Source: an uncultured Flavobacterium sp.
GTDB taxonomy: Bacteria; Bacteroidota; Bacteroidia; Flavobacteriales; Flavobacteriaceae
Direction of reading: 5' to 3'
Length of the DNA stretch: 64,000 nt
NCBI GenBank assembly: GCA_937773775.1
Contig: CALJVL010000001.1
Location: 1-64,000 of the forward strand
Part shown: positions 19,772 to 29,073 of the stretch, in pieces
How the letters are laid out: the number at the start of each line of letters is the position of its first letter
Numbering within the stretch: the first letter of the stretch is position 1
Made by a program: the position numbers and the translations under genes
The notes under the pieces: model-generated
What the model saw: only the letters and a program-made list of their open reading frames with translations
Databases searched by the model: none
What the model was told of the DNA's origin: nothing

Positions 19772-20525
19772 GAGACAAAAATCTTAATAATTTGTTAACT
19801 TTCCAAATTTATTTGACAAAAATTCTTCTTCTAAGTAAAATTGCTCCGGTATAACGATTATTGTTGCTAATATGTTGTAAGTAAAGTAATCTAAATGTAC
19901 AATTATAAAGATTTGTAGCAAGTGAGGTTTAGGGTAGCTTTGTTTATAGAGACAGTTGATTAATGCTGATAGAAAAGTTAGATTGTCACGGTGAATCTTT
20001 AGAAAAAAACAATTCAATTCTTCGTATTAGTAAAATAGGAATGAAATGAAACGATCGCCAGAATAGGTTTAATTACGAAAAAAGTTGGAGATTGGAAATG
20101 GTGCTAAGTAGCTTATATGACTAACAGTATTTGTTTGACCATTAGTTTGTATTGCGTATGAAGAAGGGTTTTTACTAATGATAGTTGCTTTATTAAAGGC
20201 TATTAAAAGCAGAAATAGTATAAGTTCATATAGTAAAGATGTCGGCTGGATTTAGTTATTGATAAACAGTTATTAGCTGTGTGATGAAACAATCCTATTT
20301 TGAGTAGCGGTTATAGTGAGGGGGTTGAAGATATTTCAGTAAAATACTGCCAGTCAAGAGGCTATTAATAAAGTACTAACAACGATTTTATAGCGCGAAA
20401 AAAAATTGAAGATTCTTTTTTTGATGGAAGGTGTAAACGTAATTAAGAGTGGAAGTTACAGCTTGTATAAAGAGCAGTTAGGCTGATTGTAAATACTTTT
20501 GTTTAGGATTGAAATTAGCAAAAAA
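19772..20525. other. Intergenic region upstream of susC copy 1
   Basis: I see no gene in this stretch. Its left edge holds the susC copy 1 promoter region, read on the minus strand. The segment AGACAAAAATCTTAATAAT resembles the equivalent segment upstream of the middle susC (26388 onward) more than the one upstream of copy 2. Short open frames here look accidental. Confidence 0.6.
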
Positions 20526-20556
20526 AAAAGAGGTTGATCACAGATCAACCTCTTTT
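20526..20556 (-). terminator. Terminator of the middle SusCD operon
   Basis: A perfect 14-bp stem pairs AAAAGAGGTTGATC (20526-20539) with GATCAACCTCTTTT (20543-20556) around a three-base loop. A T run follows on the minus strand. It lies 25 bases past the end of the lipoprotein gene. Confidence 0.93.
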
Positions 20557-20580
20557 AAGAAATTTTAATTTATAAGTTTT

Positions 20581-21474
20581 TTAATTTTTAGTGTATATAG
20601 CATCGCCAAAATCACCAAAATCATTCTCCCAATGAATAGTTAATGTACCATCGCGATTTGCAGCTCCGGTGAGTACGTTACCTTCTCCGAATGCGCCAGT
20701 AAATGTTCCGGAAAGTTCACCACATACATCGTTGAAGGAACCCTTAACTTCAAACGTAAGTCCATAAGAACTGTACCATAAGATTTCAAGTCCACCAAAT
20801 GCATCTGACATTGTGTAGCTACCGCCACCATTATCCTTTATTACAGTGGTATAAGGATAGTCTGTGATAGGGTTGTCTTCTGGACGCGGTGCAGAATCTG
20901 TAGATGTTCCTGAACTTAAAACGGAATAGGTTCCGCCTAAATCGGATGGGCAAGAAACATTATAGTTTTGTACTACTGCGTACAAGGTAGAGTTGGCGAT
21001 GTCTTGACCATAATTTCTAGATCCATCATCATTTAGAATCTTGATTACCGTTCCATTTTTTAAAGTGAGTTCGGCAGAAACCGTTAGTTGATCCCCTAAA
21101 ACAAAATCGCTAGCTGAACTTAACTCGCTAAAGGCTGCAATAATATCACCTTTACTTAAATTTACTGTTGCAGGGAAAGTAGTGATGTTTGTGTCAAAAG
21201 TGGCTTTCGAAACAAGGTCTCCTTTTCTATAAAAAGCTACGATATCCATAGAACTAACCTCGCCTTGACCTACAGTTACGTTCAGTCCGAGATCGAATGT
21301 TCCTCCATTATTTAAAGCGATTAAGTTAATGAAATCATCAGTTGTTGTGATTTTTACTAAATTAGGAATTCCTCCATTTTCAAATATCATTTTTGAATCA
21401 CCGCCATCGTTTGAACAAGACGGGATCAGCACAGCGAGTGCTAATAATGCGAATATTAATTTTATTTTTTTCAT
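20581..21474 (-). CDS. Lipoprotein of the middle SusCD operon
   Basis: The 297-residue protein has the lipoprotein signal LIFALLALAVLIPSC followed by SNDGGD, again acidic after the cysteine and suggesting surface exposure. No named domain was recognised. It has a C-terminal region with two cysteines (SCPSDLGGTYSV and NDVCGELSGTF) and a beta-rich pattern (GGTYSV, GSYTMSDAFGGLE) seen in small lipocalin-like or Ig-like lipoproteins of SusCD loci. It is third in the operon, 15 bases after the susD stop, and is unrelated in sequence to the 404-residue lipoprotein of the outer operons. Confidence 0.75.
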   Translation of the reverse strand: MKKIKLIFALLALAVLIPSCSNDGGDSKMIFENGGIPNLVKITTTDDFINLIALNNGGTFDLGLNVTVGQGEVSSMDIVAFYRKGDLVSKATFDTNITTFPATVNLSKGDIIAAFSELSSASDFVLGDQLTVSAELTLKNGTVIKILNDDGSRNYGQDIANSTLYAVVQNYNVSCPSDLGGTYSVLSSGTSTDSAPRPEDNPITDYPYTTVIKDNGGGSYTMSDAFGGLEILWYSSYGLTFEVKGSFNDVCGELSGTFTGAFGEGNVLTGAANRDGTLTIHWENDFGDFGDAIYTKN

Positions 21475-21489
21475 AATTAGATAGTTGTA

Positions 21490-23202
21490 TTAATTATCCC
21501 AAAAGATTTTATAAGTTGTTGGGTCTTTCTGAGCTGGAGCATTTTGATTTGCATTTAATTCGCTTTGTGGCCAGAAAAGAGAGATTTGAAACAGATTATT
21601 TTGAATGGTTTGTGAGTCTGTCAATGGAAATCCATCAGCATTATTTAGCTGGTACTCTGGAGAGGGTCCTTCTGTTGGGTTTGCTAGGATTGGAAAACCA
21701 GTTCTTCTATAATCGTTATATTGGTCCAAAGGGTCTCCAAAAGTGGCTACCCATTTTTGAGTCATTATGATCTCTAATTTTTTATTTGCAGAAGCAGCGG
21801 TATATTCAGCCATTACGTTCTCAACAAATGCTACTACTTCATCTGAGCCTGTCAGCACAGGTATGTCAGTTTGGGATGAGTCATTATCATCAACTACTTT
21901 GTCTACTTTTGCAAAACTAGCTTTTATTGCTTGTTCCAATTTTGCTGTAGCTGTCCCAGCGCCACTTAGTTTACCTACTTGAATTAATTCCGCTTGAATG
22001 TATAAGAATTCATCATAAGTTAAAATTCGGCGAGGTGCAATTCCTGTTCCGCTTGATTGATCAATAACATCTCCTTTGCCATCGTCATAGCGTCCGCCAG
22101 CGGGAAAAATACCAGGATAAGTATAGGAGGTCTCTGCACTAAGGTCTCTGTCCGGACCTACACTACCAAATCGAATACTATAAAACCCACTAGATTTATC
22201 CCAATAATCAGCTCTAGGATCACCAGTTTCTGGATTTCCTTGATCAGGAGGAAGTGTTCCTGCTGTTAATTGGTTAAAGAAATAATATTTCATTCTAGGG
22301 TCAGCATTATCGGTATGGATGCTAGGGTTTACTCCTTTTAGTATTTCGTAAAACCAAGGGCTTTGATAAGTGCTGAACTGTGTACTAGGATAAGATTCAA
22401 TAAATAAATTATTTCTTTCATCCAATGGTGCTATGGTAGCTGTATGTATCAATTGAAAATCATCATCAATTGATGTGAAGAAATTGTTTTCAGCAACCAA
22501 GGCATCAAATCCAGACTGATCAAAAGTTGAGCTTAGTCGTACTTGATTGTATAGCTTTAATTTAAAAGTGTTGGTAAACTTTATCCATTTTGCGATGTCA
22601 CCTCCATAATATAAATCATCTGTACCTGGTTTTGCATTACCGGCATCCGTAGCGATGTTAGTTTTAGCAGTTTCTATTAAGCTAAAAATAGTGGCATAGA
22701 TTTCCTCTTGATCGTCAAATACAGGGCTTGTGATGCCTGCAGTTAATTTTGAGGCTTCAGTGAATGGTACGTCGCCCCATAAATCAACAGCAACGGACAT
22801 TAAGTACGCTTTTTGCATTTGCGCCATACCTAGGTAAACTAAATTTCCTGATTCGGTGGTTTGACTTATTAAAGTTTCAATATTTGTTAAGGTAGTGTAT
22901 ATAGTGTTCCAATCGTTAGAGATAGGACCGCTATCTACCCTAGTTCCATATTGGTCATCATTTTCCCGCGTAGTCATCTGATGAGTAAATACTCCGAGGA
23001 TATTGCCAGTAAAATTGTTAAAATCACCAATTCTGGCCACATCAATTTCAATTTGTGTAAGCAAAAGAGCTTCTGGTGCCAGAGTTGGGTTATCCTTGTC
23101 TGTATCAACATCTAAGTAGTCGCTACAACTTATAAAAATAGTCGTAAGCAATAACAAAGCAATTTGAGTTTTGTTATTTTTTATTTTATTTAAAAGTTTC
23201 AT
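21490..23202 (-). CDS. SusD/RagB-like nutrient-binding lipoprotein (middle operon)
   Basis: The 570-residue protein has a lipoprotein signal (LLLTTIFISC, then SDYLDVDTDKD). It has SusD-like_2 features: NPTLAPEALLLTQIEI, VDLWGDVPFTEA near residue 140, WIKFTNTFKLKLYNQVRL near 208, and QKWVATFGDPLDQYNDYRRTGFPI near 480. It is about 90 residues longer than the SusD proteins of the outer operons and clearly diverged from them. It starts 11 bases after the susC stop. It presumably binds a different ligand, which cannot be told from sequence. Confidence 0.9.
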   Translation of the reverse strand: MKLLNKIKNNKTQIALLLLTTIFISCSDYLDVDTDKDNPTLAPEALLLTQIEIDVARIGDFNNFTGNILGVFTHQMTTRENDDQYGTRVDSGPISNDWNTIYTTLTNIETLISQTTESGNLVYLGMAQMQKAYLMSVAVDLWGDVPFTEASKLTAGITSPVFDDQEEIYATIFSLIETAKTNIATDAGNAKPGTDDLYYGGDIAKWIKFTNTFKLKLYNQVRLSSTFDQSGFDALVAENNFFTSIDDDFQLIHTATIAPLDERNNLFIESYPSTQFSTYQSPWFYEILKGVNPSIHTDNADPRMKYYFFNQLTAGTLPPDQGNPETGDPRADYWDKSSGFYSIRFGSVGPDRDLSAETSYTYPGIFPAGGRYDDGKGDVIDQSSGTGIAPRRILTYDEFLYIQAELIQVGKLSGAGTATAKLEQAIKASFAKVDKVVDDNDSSQTDIPVLTGSDEVVAFVENVMAEYTAASANKKLEIIMTQKWVATFGDPLDQYNDYRRTGFPILANPTEGPSPEYQLNNADGFPLTDSQTIQNNLFQISLFWPQSELNANQNAPAQKDPTTYKIFWDN

Positions 23203-23213
23203 GTTTTTTTTTT

Positions 23214-26200
23214 TTAGAATGTTAAATTAAGTTTAAATCCATATCTCCTAGCTGTTGGTGCTGATGAAGTCTCAATACCTTGCAGGGCTGTAGATCCATA
23301 ACTGGTAGTTTCAGGATCGAAATTAGTATACTTTGGTACGTTAGGTGCAAAATACCAAAGGTTACTTCCAATTACACTAAAATTAATTTGTCCGAAAGGA
23401 GTCTTTTCTAAGAATTTTTTTGGTACCTCATAGGTCAAACTTGCTTCTCTTAATCTAAATACGGTTCCATCATAAATGGACGCTTCATCAACTGCATTTA
23501 TTCCAAAGGTAGATGATCCTGCAGGGGAGAAATAAAGTTCGTTCATGCTGATCTGAGTTGTATTAGGAATTTGATTTCCAGATTGATCTAAAATGGCTTC
23601 CCCTTGATTGTTTCCGTAAGATCCAGGAATAATAAAAGTACGTTCTCTGTCCTCAGTATCTTTGGTCACTCCTCGTCCTAAAAAAGTTTGGATAGAAGAA
23701 GAGGAGATATCGCCTCCTTGTTTCCAGTCAAATTGTGTTCTTAAACTAAATCCTTTGTAGGTAAATGTATTGATTGAACTCATTTTAAAATCAGCATTTG
23801 GATCTCCTATTATGCCTGGTGTAGGATCTATAACAACTCCTCCTGAAGCTTCGTTGATAAGTAAGTTGCCAGCATCATCTCTTGCGAATTTGCTACCATA
23901 AAATACTCCAAAAGCTTGGCCAGGTATTACATGTGCAACTTGATTGACATTTATAGCAAATCGGTCTAAACCTTCCGTTAGCTTTGTTACTCTGTTTACG
24001 TTTTTGGTAAAATTCGTAAAAACGCTCCATTTAAAATCACTAATTTGTATCGGTACCAGAGTTAGTCCTATTTCAATTCCTTTGTTCTCAAGTGCCCCAA
24101 GATTGGTATTAAATTCACGATACCCACTAGAAGAAGGTACGGTTATAGGAGTAATTAAATTAGTAGTCGTTTTTTTGTATAAACTAAAGTCTAATACAAT
24201 TCTTCGTCTAAAAAATTCTAAATCAGCTCCAACTTCTATTTCATCTGTAAACTCAGGTTCAATATTTGGATTTGCAAGAGAAACATCGTTTTCGATTACA
24301 GGCAGTGAATTATAAGCTTGACCTAAAATGAAAGTTTGATTTATAAATTCAGCTGGTGCATCTCTACCTACTTTGGCATAGCCTCCTCTGATTTTTGCAA
24401 AAGTTAAAACATCGCTATCCATTTTTAGTGCATCTGTTAGAATGAATGAGCCACTTACAGACGGATAAAAATAGGAGTTGTTGTTCTTCGGTAATGTAGA
24501 ACTCCAGTCGTTTCTTCCTGTAGCATTCAAGAATAAAAAATCTTTATAGGAAAGAGTGACATCGGCAAAAGCACCTACAGTCCTTTTTTGTGCTTGGGAA
24601 TCATCTAGATTAGTTATTGTTAGGACGTTACTCAAATTAAAAATATTTGGCACTTTAAAAGTCTCTCCTAAATTTCTTCTGCTGGAGTTATTGTTTTGTA
24701 AAATATTATTTCCAATGATAGCATTTAAACCAAAATCTTCAGATAATTTATAATCGAAATTAACTAATAAAGTAGACTCTATATCTTCGTTTGAAAAATT
24801 ATCGGTTGTTAAGGCTCCTATGCCTGCGTTAGATCTGGAATTTAAATCTCGAATCTCTTTCCTACCTAAAGTATATCTATTGATACCTGCTCTATATGAA
24901 GCTGTAATATTGTTATTAAACGTATAGTTTAAGTTTATACCAGCCACAGTCCTATTTGTATTTGTTAAAATCTGATCGTGTTCCCAAGACCATAGAGGGT
25001 GGTCAAATTGACCTGTGTTTGGAACTACTGAAGCACCTGTTGTAGGATTTACATATGGTAAATTTAGATCCCAATTTCTTGCTAAAAACAGTGTTCTGGC
25101 AAAGGAAGAAGATGCTCCTCCGAATTGATTTTCACCAAAAAACGCACCCACTTGTTTCGTGCTTGAATAACTCATATTTGCCCCTAAAGTCAATTTTTTT
25201 GATAATTTAAAATTCCCTCCTATTGATATAGAAGTTCTGTCAAATGAGTTGTAAGGAATGTATCCTTCTTGTCCTAAATCCGAGATAGTTACGTTGAAAC
25301 TTCCGTCCTTACCGGCGTACTTTAATCCTATCGTGTTTTCTAATATGACACCTGTATCAAATAGATCTTTTACATTGTTAGGTTTCGCAACGTAGGGTAC
25401 AGTTGGGCCTATCTCCGGAAAAGCAGCAAGTATTGGTGCCCAAGTAGGTATCGTTTCTAACGAATCGAATCGAGGTCCCCATGATCCATTTGCATTTGAA
25501 TATTGAAAATTAGCTCCTGCTCCATACGTGTTTTGGTAGTCTGGTAAGTTTGAAATAGTTTCAAAATAAGTTGCATGTCCAACGCTTACGCTAAGTTTTT
25601 GACCTGATCTTGAACTAGGAGAGCCAGATTTTGTAGTAATTACAATTACTCCATTTACTGCTCTTGAGCCATATAGAGCAGCTGAAGCTGTACTTTTTAG
25701 GACATTTACCGAGGCAATATCATTTGGATCTAAACTGGACAATGCAGATTCATAACCTCCACCTCCTGAAATTTGGCTAGATGTGGTTACCTGGCTATTG
25801 TCAAATGCAATTCCGTCAACAATGATTAAAGGCTGTGTGTTTCCTGTAAAAGAAGTAATTCCTCTAATTGTAATTTGACTTGCAGCACCTGCCACACCAC
25901 TAGAAACATTTACGTTAACTCCAGCAACTTTTCCTGAAAGGGAACGAATCAAATCCGGTTCAGAAGACTCAGTCAGTTCTTCAGTTTCTATGCTGCTTAC
26001 TGAATACCCTAATTGTTTTGGGTTTCTTTTAATTCCGAACGCTGTAACAACTACACTTTCTAATTGCACAGAATCTCCCATCAATTTGATATCTATATTA
26101 GCAGAATTAGCTACAGTTTCTTGATTTTTCATACTTATATAACTAAAAATCAATATCTGAGTTGGTGTTGCTCTGATAGAATATTTTCCGTCAAAATCAG

Positions 26201-26363
26201 TTTGTGTTCCGAAGTTAGTTCCTTTGACTAATACACTTACGCCTGGTATAGGCATTCCTGCATTGTCAGAAACAACACCCGTCACAGCTCTTTCTTGTGC
26301 AAAAGTTAGTTGCACCATAAGTACTACTAGTAGCACTAAGATTCCATTAAACTTTAGTTTCAT
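23214..26363 (-). CDS. SusC/RagA TonB-dependent transporter (middle operon)
   Basis: The 1049-residue protein has a signal peptide (to about residue 22, LTFAQE). A carboxypeptidase-D-like regulatory domain follows (about 24-110, VTGVVSDNAGMPIPGVSVLVKGTN), then a plug domain with VVVTAFGIKR near 105 and ITIRGITSFTG near 168, and a 22-strand barrel ending in GFKLNLTF. It forms a pair with the SusD protein above, importing a ligand with TonB energy. Its first 59 residues differ from the SusC of the outer operons at only three positions, although the rest is clearly diverged. Confidence 0.93.
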   Translation of the reverse strand: MKLKFNGILVLLVVLMVQLTFAQERAVTGVVSDNAGMPIPGVSVLVKGTNFGTQTDFDGKYSIRATPTQILIFSYISMKNQETVANSANIDIKLMGDSVQLESVVVTAFGIKRNPKQLGYSVSSIETEELTESSEPDLIRSLSGKVAGVNVNVSSGVAGAASQITIRGITSFTGNTQPLIIVDGIAFDNSQVTTSSQISGGGGYESALSSLDPNDIASVNVLKSTASAALYGSRAVNGVIVITTKSGSPSSRSGQKLSVSVGHATYFETISNLPDYQNTYGAGANFQYSNANGSWGPRFDSLETIPTWAPILAAFPEIGPTVPYVAKPNNVKDLFDTGVILENTIGLKYAGKDGSFNVTISDLGQEGYIPYNSFDRTSISIGGNFKLSKKLTLGANMSYSSTKQVGAFFGENQFGGASSSFARTLFLARNWDLNLPYVNPTTGASVVPNTGQFDHPLWSWEHDQILTNTNRTVAGINLNYTFNNNITASYRAGINRYTLGRKEIRDLNSRSNAGIGALTTDNFSNEDIESTLLVNFDYKLSEDFGLNAIIGNNILQNNNSSRRNLGETFKVPNIFNLSNVLTITNLDDSQAQKRTVGAFADVTLSYKDFLFLNATGRNDWSSTLPKNNNSYFYPSVSGSFILTDALKMDSDVLTFAKIRGGYAKVGRDAPAEFINQTFILGQAYNSLPVIENDVSLANPNIEPEFTDEIEVGADLEFFRRRIVLDFSLYKKTTTNLITPITVPSSSGYREFNTNLGALENKGIEIGLTLVPIQISDFKWSVFTNFTKNVNRVTKLTEGLDRFAINVNQVAHVIPGQAFGVFYGSKFARDDAGNLLINEASGGVVIDPTPGIIGDPNADFKMSSINTFTYKGFSLRTQFDWKQGGDISSSSIQTFLGRGVTKDTEDRERTFIIPGSYGNNQGEAILDQSGNQIPNTTQISMNELYFSPAGSSTFGINAVDEASIYDGTVFRLREASLTYEVPKKFLEKTPFGQINFSVIGSNLWYFAPNVPKYTNFDPETTSYGSTALQGIETSSAPTARRYGFKLNLTF

Positions 26364-26387
26364 TTTTAATTATTTTTGAATTAGTCT
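26190..26387. repeat. Shared 5' module of susC genes (direct repeat)
   Basis: About 190 bases covering the start region of this susC (5'-untranslated part plus codons for about the first 59 residues) are nearly identical to the equivalent part of the two outer susC genes (about 19575-19771 and 33610-33804). Beyond this the genes drop to roughly half identity at protein level. The three copies lie in the same orientation. Confidence 0.75.
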
Positions 26388-26944
26388 CTCAAAATTCTTA
26401 ATAATTTGGTAATATTCCTAATGTTAGACCGTTAAAAATTAACAATTGTTTAATATTGGGTAGAAACAATTATGATCATTTTGCATATAATTTTGATAAT
26501 AAAACATATAATAAGTAAGGTTTATCACAATTAAAAATGTTTGTTGTAAGAAATAAGGTATTTTCGCATAGATTAATTTTTATGTTAAAATTTGGATATG
26601 TTTTCTTATAGTTTTGACAAATGTTAAAAAACTTGTTTTTTTGCCATTTGCTGCTTGAATATTTAGTGTTGATTTATTAAAAAGTAGTCGTTTTTGTTGT
26701 GCTCTTTTGGAGTATTCAGAATCAGTTTTTCTGTTTGTAGATGAGTGATCGATTATTAAAAAGTTGTCTTTGTTTTGAATATGATAAGATATTGTAGACT
26801 AAATAGGTTTGGTTGTCTGGCTTAGCGTAATGATCAAAATATGCGTCTGTGGTTTGTTTTAAATAGTATTTTATTTTTTAAAAACTGTCCCGTCCTGAAA
26901 TAGCGATACACGAAAAGTATCCTAATGGAAAAACATTAAGGAGG
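26388..26944. other. Intergenic region upstream of the middle susC
   Basis: This 560-base AT-rich gap holds the promoter region of the middle operon at its left end (minus-strand segment with AAGAATTTTG, spaced from the ATG as in the other susC genes). At its right end, from about 26886, are 60 bases beginning ACTGTCCCGTCCTGAAATAG that look like the end of a mobile element but that I cannot assign. No gene is seen. Confidence 0.5.
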
Positions 26945-27721
26945 ATCACATGATGAGGGGCAACTCAAACCAGCCTATAACATTCAAATTTCTAAAGAAA
27001 ATCAGATTATTTCGTACTATTCTGCCCATCAAAAATCTACTGATTTTACAACCTTAGAGCCGCATTTGATTGGTTTTGAGAATGCTAACAAAAAGCAATC
27101 CAAACAAGTCATAGCTGATGCTGGTTATGGAAGCCAAGAGAATTATCAACTGCTAAAAAACAAACAAGTTGATTTTTGTTATTTCGTATAATATGTATCG
27201 AATTGAACAAACGCGAAAGCACAAGAAAAATTTATTCCACGCACAAAACCTTTTTTATAATGCGCAACAGGACTTTTTAGTTTGCCCTACAGGACAAAAA
27301 ATGACCAACATTTATACTAAACAATCCAAAACAACAACAGGTTTTTTACAACATCATTCTGTTTAGCACGCTATTAATTGAGAAAGATGCCCAATGCGAG
27401 GTCAATGTTTTAAAGGCCATGGAAATAGAAAAATAGAAATTAATCATGCTCTTCAAAAGCTCAAAACTCAAGCAACAGAAAATTTAGAAAGTGAATTAGG
27501 AAAAGCAATTTACTCTACAATATGCATAGAACTGATCCCCGTTTTTGGAAACATTAAGGAAAACAAAGGATTTAAACGTTTTACATTAACTACATTAACC
27601 AAAGTAAATATTGAATTTGGTTTAATCTATTGCCCACAACTTTTCTAAATGGATTGTAAAAGTACGTTTGCATAATTTTAGACCTGATTTGGGCTTCAAA
27701 CACTACTCAATAAGCCTGTAG
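26945..27721 (+). pseudogene. Degenerate IS1182-type transposase
   Basis: Reading across at least four frame changes gives LKPAYNIQISKENQIISYYSAHQ near 26965, VIADAGYGSQENYQLL near 27110 (a DDE aspartate region), then FLVCPTGQKM, CPMRGQCFKGHGNRKIEINH and PVFGNIKENKGFKRF (the last catalytic region), and finally IAHNFSKWIVKVRLHNFRPDL up to a TAG at 27719. This order is that of IS1182-family transposases. The 5' third of the gene is missing, so the element cannot move on its own. It lies between the middle operon and repeat copy 2. Confidence 0.85.
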
Positions 27722-27789
27722 AACAGTTTTTGATGATGAATTGCAAATATTCAACAAAACAGCAATGAATCAATACGGAATCAAAAAAC

Positions 27790-27818
27790 AAGAGGCTGCC
27801 TTTTCAGACAGCCTCTTT
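27790..27818 (-). terminator. Terminator of SusCD operon copy 2, at an IS end
   Basis: AAGAGGCTG (27790-27798) pairs with CAGCCTCTT (27809-27817) around a CCTTTTCAGA loop, with A/T runs on both sides. It lies about 27 bases past the lipoprotein stop. The sequence GAGGCTGyCTGAAAAG resembles terminal inverted repeats of Bacteroidota IS elements (from memory), so the terminator is probably the right end of the decayed insertion sequence. Confidence 0.75.
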
Positions 27819-27844
27819 TAAATAAAGGATTAAAAATTAATCTC

Positions 27845-29065
27845 TTAAGATCCTGCCCTTAAAATGGTTCCTTCTTTGTACTCAAAAGTAAATGTTTTAG
27901 TAGTAGTACCGTTTAAAGTACTCGAGCTTAAATCTCCAACTTTAATAATACCATAAGACGTAACGTCGCCTCTAACTATTTTGTAAATGATAAGATCATC
28001 TTGCGCTAAATTAGTTAGGCTTGTACCAGCCGTTCCTGCAAGGAAATCTACTTCAGCAGAAAACAAGTCGGCTGTGTCGTAGTCAGTACTATTTGATTTG
28101 ACAAAAGTAATTGAAGTCGTACCTGTCTTTGATAGACCATAAGGAGAAGTGAATTCAACTTCAGCTTCTGTATCTTCGTCAGCGTCATCGTAATTTAACC
28201 CAGTGGCAAAACTAAATTTATTAGCAGTTAACGCGTCGGTGATTTCTGCTGATGCACTAGCGCCAAATTTTTGAGTATTTATTGCAATAGCCGTTTGAAT
28301 ATAATCTGTTTGTGTTCCAGATTTAACTGATATTTTATAATATAAAGTATCATTAACTGCAAGGCCGTAGGAAGAGTAGTTTAGATTTCCAAGATCAATT
28401 TCTCCTTTGGTTATTGGAAATGTTGCAACACCAACACTATAAGTACCTGCTTTGTTTTTTTTCCATTGTACTGTTACATTATCTACTACTGTATTTGCAT
28501 ATTTTTTATAAACAGCATATCTCAATACATTAACACCAGTTGTGTTATCTAGATATTTGATGTTTGTAGTACCGCTTGTAGCGTTAGTTACAGATAAACC
28601 ATCATCATCAAGTATTTTCCAGTCTATACCTCTAGCGACAGTTAAGGAGTATGGATTTGTTGTCATTGACCCGTCAGAATAAGTAGTAACAAAAGCTAAT
28701 GCAATAGTTCCTTTATCTGTACTTTGATTAGACACAAAGTTAGGGTCCGCAATTAACTTTGAAGAGCTCAAAGTAGCTAGATCTCCAGAAACAGTAGCTT
28801 CTCCGATTTTAGTTCCCAATACAATAGCACCAGACGCTGCTGTATTGTAGAAAATCTCCAATTTACTAACTGATACGCCAGCTTTAAGAATTACCCCAAT
28901 TTTGATGTCACTATCTGTATCTAGACGACTAATTTTTGTGTCTTTTAACACGGTATTTCCACCAGCATCCAACATTGCTAGTTCTTCATCTTGTGTACAG
29001 GAGGAGAAACTAACAAGCAAGGCCAATAAAGAAATTTTTACTATATTTTTTTTCATTTTTTCCAT
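27845..29065 (-). CDS. Surface lipoprotein of SusCD operon, copy 2
   Basis: This 406-residue protein is identical to the 404-residue lipoprotein at 13815-15029 apart from two extra C-terminal residues (GS), caused by a two-base difference at the repeat edge that replaces the copy 1 stop. It has the lipobox SFSSC followed by TQDEE, a beta-rich body and no recognised named domain. It is likely a surface ligand-binding protein, inferred from its place after susC and susD. Confidence 0.8.
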   Translation of the reverse strand: MEKMKKNIVKISLLALLVSFSSCTQDEELAMLDAGGNTVLKDTKISRLDTDSDIKIGVILKAGVSVSKLEIFYNTAASGAIVLGTKIGEATVSGDLATLSSSKLIADPNFVSNQSTDKGTIALAFVTTYSDGSMTTNPYSLTVARGIDWKILDDDGLSVTNATSGTTNIKYLDNTTGVNVLRYAVYKKYANTVVDNVTVQWKKNKAGTYSVGVATFPITKGEIDLGNLNYSSYGLAVNDTLYYKISVKSGTQTDYIQTAIAINTQKFGASASAEITDALTANKFSFATGLNYDDADEDTEAEVEFTSPYGLSKTGTTSITFVKSNSTDYDTADLFSAEVDFLAGTAGTSLTNLAQDDLIIYKIVRGDVTSYGIIKVGDLSSSTLNGTTTKTFTFEYKEGTILRAGS

Positions 29066-29073
29066 GTTTAATA

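Noticed and set aside
19784..20017. 77-codon minus-strand frame in the susC copy 1 upstream region
   Set aside because: It has no family resemblance and unusual composition for a gene, and it lies in an intergenic promoter region.
27169..27648. Two short frames read as separate small genes
   Set aside because: Both are pieces of the same degenerate IS1182-type transposase.
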